Positions 8,680 through 16,578 of a stretch of 43,413 bases of DNA are shown here, one piece after another. The stretch is from Marinobacter sp. (GTDB taxonomy: Bacteria; Pseudomonadota; Gammaproteobacteria; Pseudomonadales; Oleiphilaceae). Both the position numbers and the translations under genes were made by a program. Position 1 is the first letter of the stretch. Each line of letters begins with the position of its first letter. The notes under the pieces were generated by a model, which worked only from the letters and a program-made list of their open reading frames with translations, did no database searches and was not told the DNA's origin. The stretch covers positions 1-43,413 of the forward strand of contig JAAZVL010000007.1 of NCBI GenBank assembly GCA_018623515.1, read 5' to 3'.

Positions 8680-8860
8680 AAACATCTCCGTCATTGGGGT
8701 GGCCACTACGAGAAAACCACCGATAGTCGTAAATTTCACGATTCAGGTGGTACACACTAAAACATCCGGACCGGAGATTTCATCCCGATATCCCCCCTTT
8801 TTGTACACACGTCTCACCCGACACCCCCTCAGCCCGCCACACACGGGGATTCAATGAAAT

Positions 8861-8889
8861 GTGAAACTTTATCCATTCCCCTTCATAAT
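8861..8889 (+). promoter_or_regulatory. Putative sigma-70 promoter for ylqF
   Basis: GTGAAA (8861-8866), a 17-bp spacer and CATAAT (8884-8889) lie 32 bases before the ylqF ATG. Confidence 0.55.
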
Positions 8890-8921
8890 GGCGCCGACTG
8901 AACACGGCCGGAGTAAAGAAG

Positions 8922-9809
8922 ATGGCAATTAACTGGTTTCCAGGGCACATGCACAAGGCCCGCAAGGAGATCAAGAAGGTTATGCCGCAGATGGATCTCA
9001 TTATCGAGGTCCTGGATGCGCGCATTCCTTTCAGCAGCGAAAACCCGCTGGTTCCGTCCCTGCGCGGCGATACACCGCTGATCAAGGTCCTGAACAAGCG
9101 GGACCTGGCGGACCCGGAGATCACCGGGCGCTGGCAGGCGTGGCTGGAGAAGGAACGGGGCGTCCGCACCATCACCCTGACCCACAACCAGCGTGGCGAG
9201 GCCCTGGACATCCTCAAGCTTGCCGAAGAAATGACCCCGGACCACGACCGGCAGAAAAGTGCCCTGAGGGTGATGATCCTGGGCATCCCCAATGTCGGCA
9301 AGTCCACCATCATCAATACCCTGGCCGGCCGGCCGGTGGCAAAAACCGGCAACGAGCCGGCGGTGACCCGGGCGCAGCAGGCAATCAAGTTGCCGGGCAA
9401 CATCCTGCTGTATGACACCCCGGGGTTCCTCTGGCCCAAGCTGTCGCCGGAGGCCTGTGGCTATCGTCTGGCCATCACCGGCGCCATTCGCAGTGCCGTG
9501 CTGGATTTCGAGGACGTTGCCCTGTTCGAGGCCGATTACCTGCTTGAGGCCTATCCGGAACTCGTCCGGACCCGCTATGGTCTCGACGAATTACCCGCGG
9601 ATGGTATTGGCCTGATGGATGCCATTGCCGGGAAGCGACGGTTCTTTGCCCGCGGCGGCATCCCCGACCTGCACAAGGTGGCCGAAGTGCTCCTGAACGA
9701 ATTCCGATCCGGAAAGCTGGGGCGAATTTCCCTGGAAACCCCGGAAATGGTTGAGCAGGAAGCCCGGATTGCTGCCGAAGAGGAAGCTCGTAAGGCAGAG
9801 AAAAAATGA
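8922..9809 (+). CDS. ylqF: Ribosome biogenesis GTPase YlqF/RbgA family
   Basis: A circularly permuted GTPase acting in late assembly of the large ribosomal subunit. The permutation is visible: the G4 motif NKRDLAD (about residue 49) comes before the P-loop GIPNVGKSTIIN (about residue 123) and the G3 motif DTPGFLWP. The N-terminal INWFPGHMHKARKEI is the family hallmark. The 295 residues end in a charged Glu/Lys-rich helix. It lies divergent from the Spy/CpxP-like gene and upstream of fabB, with its own promoter-like sequence. Confidence 0.94.
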   Translation: MAINWFPGHMHKARKEIKKVMPQMDLIIEVLDARIPFSSENPLVPSLRGDTPLIKVLNKRDLADPEITGRWQAWLEKERGVRTITLTHNQRGEALDILKLAEEMTPDHDRQKSALRVMILGIPNVGKSTIINTLAGRPVAKTGNEPAVTRAQQAIKLPGNILLYDTPGFLWPKLSPEACGYRLAITGAIRSAVLDFEDVALFEADYLLEAYPELVRTRYGLDELPADGIGLMDAIAGKRRFFARGGIPDLHKVAEVLLNEFRSGKLGRISLETPEMVEQEARIAAEEEARKAEKK

Positions 9810-9928
9810 AAACCTGAGCTCCCCCGTACCAAGGTCAAATATAACCCCGACGGCAAAGCGCCTACACTGTCAAATATTGTCAATGTTTTGCTGGCCCGCT
9901 GATCGGCGGCCGCTGAAGGAGGAAGAGC

Positions 9929-11137
9929 ATGAGACGCGTCGTCGTCACTGGTATGGGTATCGTTTCCTGCCTGGGAAATTCCCTGGATGAAGTCCTGGAC
10001 AGCCTGAAAAACGGCAAGTCCGGCATTCGTTTCAATGAAACCTACAAAGACAAGGGGTTCCGCAGCCAGGTTTCCGGCTCCGTTGACGTAGACACCTCCG
10101 TGATCGATCGCAAGGTACGCCGGTTCATGGGGCCTGCCGCCATGTACAGCTACCTGGCAATGGAACAGGCCATTGCCCAGGCCGGCCTGAGCGAAGACCA
10201 GATTTCCAATGACCGCACCGGCCTGATCGCCGGCTCCGGCGGCGCCTCCTGCTCCAGCCAGGTGGAAGCGACCGATACCATGCGCGAGCGCGGCGTCAAA
10301 CGGATCGGGCCGTACATGGTGCCCCGCATCATGACCAGCACCGTCTCTGCCTGCCTGGCCACCGCCTACAAGATCCGCGGCGTAAACTATTCCATGTCCT
10401 CGGCCTGCGCCACCAGCGCCCACTGTATCGGTCACGGCATGGAGCAGATCCAGTCCGGCAAGCAGGACATCGTGTTCGCCGGCGGCGGTGAAGAGGAAGA
10501 CTGGAGCCTCACCATGATGTTCGACGCCATGGGTGCGCTCTCCACCAAATACAATGACGCCCCGGAGACCGCTTCCCGTCCGTTCGACAGTGGCCGTGAC
10601 GGCTTTGTCATCGCCGGTGGCGGCGGCATGGTGGTGCTCGAGGAATACGAGCATGCGAAAAAACGCGGTGCCAACATTATCGCTGAACTGACCGGATACG
10701 GCGCCACCTCCGATGGTTACGACATGGTCGCCCCCTCCGGAGAAGGCGCCCAGCGCTGCATGGAGCAGGCCATGGCCACCATCCGCGGCAAGGTCCAGTA
10801 CATCAATGCCCACGGCACCAGCACCCCGGTCGGCGATGTGGCCGAGATGGGCGCGGTGAAGAACACCTTTGGCAGCGAGATTCCCGCCATCTCCTCCACC
10901 AAATCCCTGTCTGGCCACTCCCTCGGCGCCGCTGGCGTTCAGGAAGCCATCTACTCGCTGCTGATGCTGCAGCATGGGTTCGCAGCCGGCACAAAGAACC
11001 TGCTGGATGCCGACGAAAAGATCCGGGACCTGCCCATCGTCGGACCCGAGGCCCGCGATATGGCGCTGGATTGCGTGATGTCCAACAGTTTCGGTTTCGG
11101 AGGCACCAACGCCTCACTGATCTTCGAGAAGATCTGA
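9929..11137 (+). CDS. fabB: Beta-ketoacyl-ACP synthase I
   Basis: Condenses malonyl-ACP with acyl-ACP in fatty acid elongation; FabB is the enzyme that extends the unsaturated intermediate made by FabA. The active-site Cys is C160 in [10 protein letters not shown], and the two catalytic histidines are in [11 protein letters not shown] and [11 protein letters not shown]. The 402-residue length is right. A strong AA[11 protein letters not shown]hine-Dalgarno lies just before the ATG. In Pseudomonas fabA and fabB are adjacent, but here no fabA is next to it; the upstream neighbour is ylqF. A FabF assignment is less likely because of the FabB-type sequence [17 protein letters not shown]. Confidence 0.94.
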   Translation: MRRVVVTGMGIVSCLGNSLDEVLDSLKNGKSGIRFNETYKDKGFRSQVSGSVDVDTSVIDRKVRRFMGPAAMYSYLAMEQAIAQAGLSEDQISNDRTGLIAGSGGASCSSQVEATDTMRERGVKRIGPYMVPRIMTSTVSACLATAYKIRGVNYSMSSACATSAHCIGHGMEQIQSGKQDIVFAGGGEEEDWSLTMMFDAMGALSTKYNDAPETASRPFDSGRDGFVIAGGGGMVVLEEYEHAKKRGANIIAELTGYGATSDGYDMVAPSGEGAQRCMEQAMATIRGKVQYINAHGTSTPVGDVAEMGAVKNTFGSEIPAISSTKSLSGHSLGAAGVQEAIYSLLMLQHGFAAGTKNLLDADEKIRDLPIVGPEARDMALDCVMSNSFGFGGTNASLIFEKI

Positions 11138-11142
11138 GCAGC

Positions 11143-11175
11143 AGCGGTGGCGGTTTTTTTTTAGCCGCCACCGCT
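11143..11175 (+). other. Strong hairpin with a T-rich loop after fabB
   Basis: AGCGGTGGCGG (11143-11153) and CCGCCACCGCT (11165-11175) are perfectly complementary over 11 bp. Nine T residues lie inside the loop rather than after the stem, so this is not a canonical intrinsic terminator, although it may help end or protect the fabB mRNA. Confidence 0.7.
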
Positions 11176-11200
11176 AATAAATTTCTGGCCCGCCATGCGA

Positions 11201-11256
11201 TTGATCATTGGCAAAAGGCTCAGTACGTATTAAGGTAAGAGATTGATATGGATCAA
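11201..11256 (+). promoter_or_regulatory. Anr/FNR-box pair in the anr promoter
   Basis: TTGAT-ATGG-ATCAA at 11243-11256 is a perfect match to the FNR/Anr consensus TTGAT-N4-ATCAA. A second, degenerate copy TTGAT-CATT-GGCAA lies at 11201-11214, centred 42 bp upstream. A promoter-like TTGGCA (11208-11213), 17 bp, TAAGGT (11231-11236) would place the start of transcription at or beside the perfect box, which suggests negative autoregulation. The box lies inside the upstream extension of the reading frame, arguing for the ATG at 11276 as the start. Confidence 0.75.
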
Positions 11257-11275
11257 TTTGGACGGTTCATCCGCT

Positions 11276-12025
11276 ATGGCGCAAGCAATCCCTATTCGTA
11301 AGAACTCGCCCCTCAAAGCCTCCTGCCACCAGTGCAGTTTGAGCAACCTCTGCCTGCCCCTGGCTATTGAGGAAAACGAACTCGAGCGTCTGGAAGACAT
11401 CGTCCAGCAGGGACGGATCTTCAACCGGGGCGAGCACATCTTTGATCAGAGCACCCCATTCCGCTCCTGCTTTGCGGTGAAGAGTGGTTCCATCAAGACC
11501 TCCATCATTACCGAAGGTGGTGAAGAGCAGGTCACAGGCTTCTTCATGCCCGGTGAACTGGTGGGACTGGACAGCATGAGTGGCGAGACCTACGCCTGCA
11601 CCGCCAAGGCCCTGGAACGCACCAGTGTGTGCGAGTTCCCGATCGAGAAACTGGAAGAGCTCACCGGCAAGATGCCGGAGCTGCAGCATCACATGTATCA
11701 CCTGATGAGCCAGGAGATCCAGAACAGCCACCAACTGGCCATGCTGCTGAGCAAGAATACCGCAGAGGAGCGCATTGCCGCCCTGCTGCTGTCGCTTTCA
11801 AGCCGTTTCCAGCGCCGCCGGCTGTCACCAACCAACTTCAGCCTGCCAATGGCAAGGAATGATATTGCCAACTTCCTGGGCCTGGCCGTAGAGACCGTCA
11901 GCCGCGTGTTTACCCGCTTCCAGAACCAGGGCCTGATCCGCGCCCGCGGCCGGGAAGTGGAACTGCTGGACGTGGAAGCCCTGCAGACGGTGACCCGGGA
12001 GTTCTCCCGCCAGGGTTGCCAGTAA
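11276..12025 (+). CDS. anr: Anr/Fnr-type oxygen-sensing transcriptional regulator (CRP/FNR family)
   Basis: A cytoplasmic activator of anaerobic and microaerobic genes that senses oxygen with a [4Fe-4S] cluster. Cluster ligands are visible: C17, C20 and C26 in CHQCSLSNLC, and C119 in SVCEFP, which matches the fourth FNR cysteine. A cyclic-nucleotide-like fold (ITGF-like VTGFFMPGELVGLDSM) precedes the C-terminal helix-turn-helix, whose recognition region reads LAVETVSRVFTRFQ, nearly identical to FNR/ANR. The 249-residue form starting at 11276 gives the family N-terminus; a TTG at 11243 lies in the regulatory box and is rejected. A strong hairpin follows. Confidence 0.94.
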   Translation: MAQAIPIRKNSPLKASCHQCSLSNLCLPLAIEENELERLEDIVQQGRIFNRGEHIFDQSTPFRSCFAVKSGSIKTSIITEGGEEQVTGFFMPGELVGLDSMSGETYACTAKALERTSVCEFPIEKLEELTGKMPELQHHMYHLMSQEIQNSHQLAMLLSKNTAEERIAALLLSLSSRFQRRRLSPTNFSLPMARNDIANFLGLAVETVSRVFTRFQNQGLIRARGREVELLDVEALQTVTREFSRQGCQ

Positions 12026-12037
12026 GCCGTCCAAGAC

Positions 12038-12072
12038 GGGGTCAGAAGAAAGCCTTCTTCTGACCCCATTTT
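12038..12072 (+). terminator. Terminator-like hairpin (possible REP-like element) after anr
   Basis: GGGGTCAGAAGAA (12038-12050) and TTCTTCTGACCCC (12055-12067) form a perfect 13-bp stem with a four-base loop, followed by ATTTTC. It lies between the convergent anr and RmlD-like genes. The GGGGTCAG arm resembles dispersed gammaproteobacterial repeats, but no second copy is in this window. Confidence 0.8.
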
Positions 12073-12081
12073 CACGTCAAC

Positions 12082-12957
12082 CTACCCGCTAACCTCGGTC
12101 GTCTTCTTTCCTTCCCGCTTCTTCAGCACCGCCAGCTCCTCCACCAGTCCCGACCGCCAGGGCTGCTGCTTGATACCGAAGGTATTGCGGATCTTGGTAC
12201 AGATCATGGTGGTATTTACCGGCTCCAGATGTCCCCAGTCCGGGACTTCATCGACCACCCGAATTCCCTCCGGAATACCGGGTAACCCGGCGATGGCCAG
12301 CCCCAGCTCATAGAGATTGATTTCCTCGGCACCGGCATACTGGTAAGTACCCCATACCTCTGCACCACAATCCAGCTGCAGGATGACCGCAGTCATGACC
12401 CGCGCGAGGTCCTTGACGGCCACCGGCTGTCCCCGACAGCGCCCGGGCAACGACAGGGTCTCGCCCGCGGCCGTGCTGGCCTGCACCTTGCGAATGAATC
12501 GGGCAAGGCTCCAGCCGGTGCGGAGAATGATGTGCCTGGGCAGCAATGAACGTAACGCCTGCTCACACTCCCATTGCCAGTTCCCCAGCTCGTTCATCGG
12601 CTGACCCGGATTGGACGTAATATAGCCGCTCTGTTTACGACCATCGAACACATAGCAGGAGGAGAGCTGGAACAGCGCGATACCGTGCTCCCGGGCATAC
12701 TCTGCCATGGCTACGGGCAACGAGAAGGCCGCCTTGTGAGTGTCCTCGGGATCCTTTTGCGCCACTTCCGGGTCCGCCAGCCAAAGGGCATTGACGATCA
12801 GATCGGTGTCTTCAGGAATCCAGTTATCCAGGGCATTGAGATCGGCACTGGCGGCATCACTGACCAGCAGCGGACTGATCTGCAGGTGGGTTTCCCGCAG
12901 GCGCTCCAGCAGGACTTTCCCCAGGGGGCCGTAGTCATGGACAACAAGTACGTGCAC
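12082..12957 (-). CDS. RmlD-like NAD(P)-binding sugar-nucleotide reductase family protein
   Basis: A 291-residue extended short-chain dehydrogenase related to dTDP-4-dehydrorhamnose reductase. A Rossmann start (MHVLVVHDYGPLGKVLLERL) is present, although the usual GxxGxxG is degenerate; SSCYVFDG matches the SSDYVFDG segment of RmlD. The usual catalytic Tyr-x3-Lys is not obvious: the equivalent region reads GNWQWECEQALR instead of the GxxKxxxE pattern. So it may be an enzyme with altered chemistry or a non-catalytic relative. The start is GTG; a GGAGG lies 12 bases upstream. No rhamnose or polysaccharide genes are nearby. Confidence 0.7.
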   Translation of the reverse strand: MHVLVVHDYGPLGKVLLERLRETHLQISPLLVSDAASADLNALDNWIPEDTDLIVNALWLADPEVAQKDPEDTHKAAFSLPVAMAEYAREHGIALFQLSSCYVFDGRKQSGYITSNPGQPMNELGNWQWECEQALRSLLPRHIILRTGWSLARFIRKVQASTAAGETLSLPGRCRGQPVAVKDLARVMTAVILQLDCGAEVWGTYQYAGAEEINLYELGLAIAGLPGIPEGIRVVDEVPDWGHLEPVNTTMICTKIRNTFGIKQQPWRSGLVEELAVLKKREGKKTTEVSG

Positions 12958-13012
12958 GAGGAATCAATGCCTCCGGGTTTTCACTTGGGTGACGGACAGC
13001 CCGAAACGGTAA

Positions 13013-13031
13013 GGCCAATGGTTTGTTGGCC
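13013..13031. repeat. Short inverted repeat in the intergenic promoter region
   Basis: GGCCAA (13013-13018) and TTGGCC (13026-13031) are perfect complements separated by seven bases, in the gap between the divergent RmlD-like gene and the unknown 118-residue gene. It could be an operator or a small hairpin. Confidence 0.4.
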
Positions 13032-13119
13032 GGGCCTCTTAGAATAACACTCGGCCTGACACGCCAGCGTCTTATATCTTTGCTATCTCTTTCAAGAGCA
13101 TACAACAACGGGAAGCCAC

Positions 13120-13476
13120 ATGCTGAAACAACAGAGCCATATTGTCGCGCCGATACCGGACGAACTCCGGACCCGTGCATTGTACACCGTGGGCGAACTT
13201 CGCGAGCGCGGAAAAGCCGACAAAGAAGCTATCGACAAGCTCTATGACCTGATCGTCGAAATGACGGAGGAAGGTCTGGACTTCTTCTTTCTGGAACCCC
13301 TGCGGCGGTTGAAGGCCAGCAGCATGATGCTGGGGATGGCCAAAATGGGCATCAGCAGTATGCTCAAGGGCAGCAAGATGGTCGTCCACAAGGTTCTGAA
13401 AAAACTGGATGACCGCAGCCTCGCTGCCATCCTCGACTTCATCGAGGAAATCATTCACGAACCGGAAGCCGGCTGA
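13120..13476 (+). CDS. Hypothetical protein, mostly helical
   Basis: A 118-residue protein I do not recognise. It is predicted helical and rich in Leu, Glu, Lys and Met, with an amphipathic central stretch GMAKMGISSMLKGSKMV that is Met- and Gly-rich and could contact a membrane or a partner. No signal peptide, cysteine or clear transmembrane helix is seen. The ATG has GGGAAG upstream at good spacing. It is convergent with alr, leaving only 14 bp between the stops. The codon usage is like its neighbours, which supports it being a real gene. Confidence 0.75.
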   Translation: MLKQQSHIVAPIPDELRTRALYTVGELRERGKADKEAIDKLYDLIVEMTEEGLDFFFLEPLRRLKASSMMLGMAKMGISSMLKGSKMVVHKVLKKLDDRSLAAILDFIEEIIHEPEAG

Positions 13477-13490
13477 GCTCCTCCCGTTCC

Positions 13491-14567
13491 TTACCGGTAT
13501 TCCCGCGGCACCCGGGTGGTAATACCGGTCATCAATTCGTAAGAGATGGTGCCGGCGCAGGTCGCAACCTCATCCACACCCACCGTCTCGCCCCACAGTT
13601 CCACCCGGTCACCCGGCCGGGCCTCCGGCGCATTGGTCAGATCTACCGCCAGCATATCCATCGAGACCCGGCCAATCAATCGGATCCGCTGTCCGCCCAC
13701 TGCGGCGGGGGTCCCGGTGCCGGCGTGTCTCGGATAGCCATCACCATAGCCGATGGCCACCATCCCCATCGGGGTGTCCTGTTCCGCCACCCAGGCAGAA
13801 CCATAGCCCACGGCCTCACCGGCCCTCACAATCCGGGTACTGATCAGGGGGGCTTCCAGCGTCATCACTGGCCGCAACCCCAGGTCCGGACCAATCTTGC
13901 CCAGGGATGGCGAGCCACCGTACAGCATGATGCCGGGACGACTCCAGTCAAACAGCGGCTGGTCTGGAAGAAAATGGGCAGCCGAATTGCCGACGCTGCG
14001 CATCAGCTCCGGCCAGGGCGAGGTGCCCTCAACAAAGCACTCGGTCTGTTCCGAGGTACGGGTGCTGGCAGGATCATCGGCACAGGCAAAGTGGGTAACA
14101 AAGCCCAGCAGACGGGGCCGGGCCCCCATGGCATCAATTGCCGCCATGATGCCGGGCAATTCTGCTGGACGGAAGCCCAGGCGATTCATGCCACTGTTCA
14201 CCTTGAGCCAGAATTCCGGTCGATCGGAGCACCGCTCCAGCCACCTGAGCTGGGCTTCGCTGTGGAGCACGGGCTCAAAACCCTGGGAGCTGCAGCCGCC
14301 AAAATCCCCTTCCTCGTGGACACCCTGCAACAGGACGACTGGCTGCCGGAGGCCGGCATCGCGTATCGCCAACGCCTCTTCCAGGCAGGCCACCGCGTAT
14401 TTGGGCGCCACTTCCGCCAGTGCCAGAGCCACCGGGCGGATACCATGGCCGTAACCATCGGCCTTGACCACCGCCATGGCCCGGGCGCTCCCGGCCAGTT
14501 TCTGCGCCAGCGCATAATTGTCACGCAGCGCCTGCAGATCGATTCGGGCAACAGTGCTACGGGGCAT
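13491..14567 (-). CDS. alr: Alanine racemase
   Basis: A PLP enzyme interconverting L- and D-alanine for peptidoglycan. K35 in AVVKADGYGHG is the PLP lysine and the catalytic tyrosine lies in GYGDGYPR. The 358-residue length fits. The start ATG overlaps the dnaB stop as TGATG, so it is probably translationally coupled to dnaB; the dnaB-alr order is common in gammaproteobacteria. Because it ends 14 bp from a convergent gene without a visible intrinsic terminator, the transcript end is unclear. Confidence 0.96.
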   Translation of the reverse strand: MPRSTVARIDLQALRDNYALAQKLAGSARAMAVVKADGYGHGIRPVALALAEVAPKYAVACLEEALAIRDAGLRQPVVLLQGVHEEGDFGGCSSQGFEPVLHSEAQLRWLERCSDRPEFWLKVNSGMNRLGFRPAELPGIMAAIDAMGARPRLLGFVTHFACADDPASTRTSEQTECFVEGTSPWPELMRSVGNSAAHFLPDQPLFDWSRPGIMLYGGSPSLGKIGPDLGLRPVMTLEAPLISTRIVRAGEAVGYGSAWVAEQDTPMGMVAIGYGDGYPRHAGTGTPAAVGGQRIRLIGRVSMDMLAVDLTNAPEARPGDRVELWGETVGVDEVATCAGTISYELMTGITTRVPREYR

Positions 14568-15973
14568 CAGTAATCGTCGCCGTAATCGCTGTAATCGCCG
14601 TGGGCGAGGTCTTCGAACTTGGTGTACTTGCCAATGAAGGCCAGACGTACCGTACCGATGGGGCCATTCCGCTGCTTACCGATGATGATTTCGGCGATCC
14701 CTTTGTCCGGCGTGTCCTCGTTATAGACCTCGTCCCGGTACACGAACATGATGACGTCGGCATCCTGCTCGATGGCGCCGGATTCCCGCAGGTCCGAGTT
14801 CACCGGTCGCTTGTTGGGCCGCTGCTCCAGACTCCGGTTCAGCTGTGAAAGGGCCACCACCGGGCAACTCAGCTCTTTGGCGATACCCTTCAGGGACCGG
14901 GAGATCTCGGAGATTTCTGCCGTCCGCCCCTCGGTGTTGCCGGGTACCCGCATCAGCTGCAGGTAATCCACCATGATCAGGCCCAGCTTGCCGTCATTTT
15001 CGCGGGCGATTCGGCGGGCGCGGGAGCGCATTTCCGTGGGACTCAGCCCCGGGGTATCGTCAATGTACAACGGCTTGTCCTTGAGCAGGCTCACCGCCGA
15101 GGTCAGCCGGGGCCAGTCATCTTCCTCGAGCTTGCCCCCCCGGACCTTGGTCTGGTCGATGCGTCCGAGCGAGGAGATCATACGCATGGCCAGGGCGTCC
15201 GCCGGCATCTCCATACTGAACACCAGCACCGGCGTGCCGGTGCTGATCAGGGCGTTCTCGACAATGTTCATGGCGAAGGTGGTCTTACCCATGGAGGGCC
15301 GGCCTGCCACGATGATCAGGTCGGCCGGCTGCATGCCAGAGGTCTTCTCGTCCAGATCCCGGAAGCCGGTGGTCAGGCCGGTGGTCTGCTCCCCGGACTC
15401 GAACAGTTCCTCGATCCGGCTCAGGGTCTGGGTCAGGATCGGGTTGATGGCCTTGGGGCCGGAGCCTTCCTTGTTACGGGATTCGGCAATCCGGAACACA
15501 TTACGTTCCGCCTCATCCAGGATCTCGTTACTGGTGCGCCCCAGGGGATTGAAGGCGGAATCGGAAATCTGGCCGGATACTTCCACCAGCTGGCGCAGGA
15601 TCGAGCGCTCGCGAACGATATCGGCGTAGGCGCGGATGTTGGCGGCACCCGGGGTTTTTTCGGCAAGCTCCGCCAGGTAGGACAAACCGCCGGCGTCCTC
15701 AATGTCGCCAGCCCGCTCCAGAAACTCGGCCAGGGTGACCACATCCAGCGGCTCGCTTTCACTGGCCAGGCGTTCGACAGCGCCGAAGATAAGGCGATGG
15801 TCCTGACGATAGAAATCGGCGGCCGAAATGACCTCGGCGATTTCGTCAAACCGGCGGTTATCGAGCATGAGGCCACCGAGGACGGCCTGCTCGGCTTCCA
15901 CCGAATGCGGGGGCACCTTGATGCGACTGGTTTCCAGGTCGGTACTGGCAGGTTTCAGGTTGGGCTTGGCCAT
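14567..15973 (-). CDS. dnaB: Replicative DNA helicase DnaB
   Basis: The hexameric 5'-3' fork helicase. The N-terminal domain starts at about residue 17 (VPPHSVEAEQAVLGGLM) and the RecA-like domain carries Walker A GRPSMGKTTFAMN, Walker B LIMVDYLQLM and the arginine-containing LSQLNRSLEQRP motif. The 468 residues are typical and show no intein. The rplI terminator lies upstream. alr follows with a one-base TGATG overlap. Confidence 0.97.
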   Translation of the reverse strand: MAKPNLKPASTDLETSRIKVPPHSVEAEQAVLGGLMLDNRRFDEIAEVISAADFYRQDHRLIFGAVERLASESEPLDVVTLAEFLERAGDIEDAGGLSYLAELAEKTPGAANIRAYADIVRERSILRQLVEVSGQISDSAFNPLGRTSNEILDEAERNVFRIAESRNKEGSGPKAINPILTQTLSRIEELFESGEQTTGLTTGFRDLDEKTSGMQPADLIIVAGRPSMGKTTFAMNIVENALISTGTPVLVFSMEMPADALAMRMISSLGRIDQTKVRGGKLEEDDWPRLTSAVSLLKDKPLYIDDTPGLSPTEMRSRARRIARENDGKLGLIMVDYLQLMRVPGNTEGRTAEISEISRSLKGIAKELSCPVVALSQLNRSLEQRPNKRPVNSDLRESGAIEQDADVIMFVYRDEVYNEDTPDKGIAEIIIGKQRNGPIGTVRLAFIGKYTKFEDLAHGDYSDYGDDY

Positions 15974-16020
15974 AAGAACGCTTCAGGATTGGGGTAAACT
16001 CAGGAACTGATAAGAATACC

Positions 16021-16062
16021 AGAAACAAACGGGCCCGAAACCGTCTCCGGTTCGGGCCCGTT
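16021..16062 (-). terminator. Terminator of the rpsF-rpsR-rplI operon
   Basis: An inverted repeat of AACGGGCCCGAA and TTCGGGCCCGTT with an extra CCG/CGG pairing closes around a TCTC loop. On the minus strand it is followed by TTTGTTTCT. It separates rplI from dnaB. Confidence 0.8.
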
Positions 16063-16111
16063 CAATCAAGCTCGGCCGGGTCACCCCGGCCTGGCATTGC
16101 GCTGCTGCAGA

Positions 16112-16558
16112 TCAGTCCGCAACAACCGCCAGCTTGACGGTTACTTCAACATCAGAGTGCAGCTGAAGCTCGATGTCGTACTCGCCGGTCACGCGGATCG
16201 GACCTTCCGGCAGACGCACTTCGCTCTTCTCCACTTCAGTACCACCGGCAGTGATGGCCTCAGCGATGTCACGGACACCGATGGAACCAAACAGCTTGCC
16301 TTCTTCACCGGCTTTGGAGCTGATGGTGAAGGACGCACCTTCCAGGGCCTCGGCACGAGCCTGGGCAGCAGCCAGCTTCTCGGCAGCCGCTTTTTCAAGT
16401 TCGGCACGACGCTCTTCGAACGCCTTCAGGTTTGCCTCGGTGGCAGGTACAGCCTTGCCATAAGGAAGCAGGAAATTACGACCGTAACCGGCCTTTACCT
16501 TTACCTTGTCACCCAGGGAGCCAAGGTTTGCAACTTTCTCGAGCAGAATAACTTCCAT
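16112..16558 (-). CDS. rplI: 50S ribosomal protein L9
   Basis: A two-domain large-subunit protein of 148 residues. The N-terminal domain [19 protein letters not shown] with the [14 protein letters not shown] signature is followed by the long Ala/Glu-rich helix and the C-terminal domain. GAGG precedes the ATG. It is the last gene of the rpsF-rpsR-membrane protein-rplI operon and is followed by a terminator. Confidence 0.98.
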   Translation of the reverse strand: MEVILLEKVANLGSLGDKVKVKAGYGRNFLLPYGKAVPATEANLKAFEERRAELEKAAAEKLAAAQARAEALEGASFTISSKAGEEGKLFGSIGVRDIAEAITAGGTEVEKSEVRLPEGPIRVTGEYDIELQLHSDVEVTVKLAVVAD

Positions 16559-16578
16559 CTCGTTAACCTCTTCGTGCT

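Noticed and set aside
9575..10975. A 466-codon open frame on the minus strand
   Set aside because: It is antisense to the ends of ylqF and fabB, with a Gly/His/Ala-rich translation and no family resemblance.
11243..11275. TTG start extending the anr product by 11 residues
   Set aside because: The extension runs through the perfect Anr box and gives a non-family N-terminus; the ATG at 11276 gives the family one.
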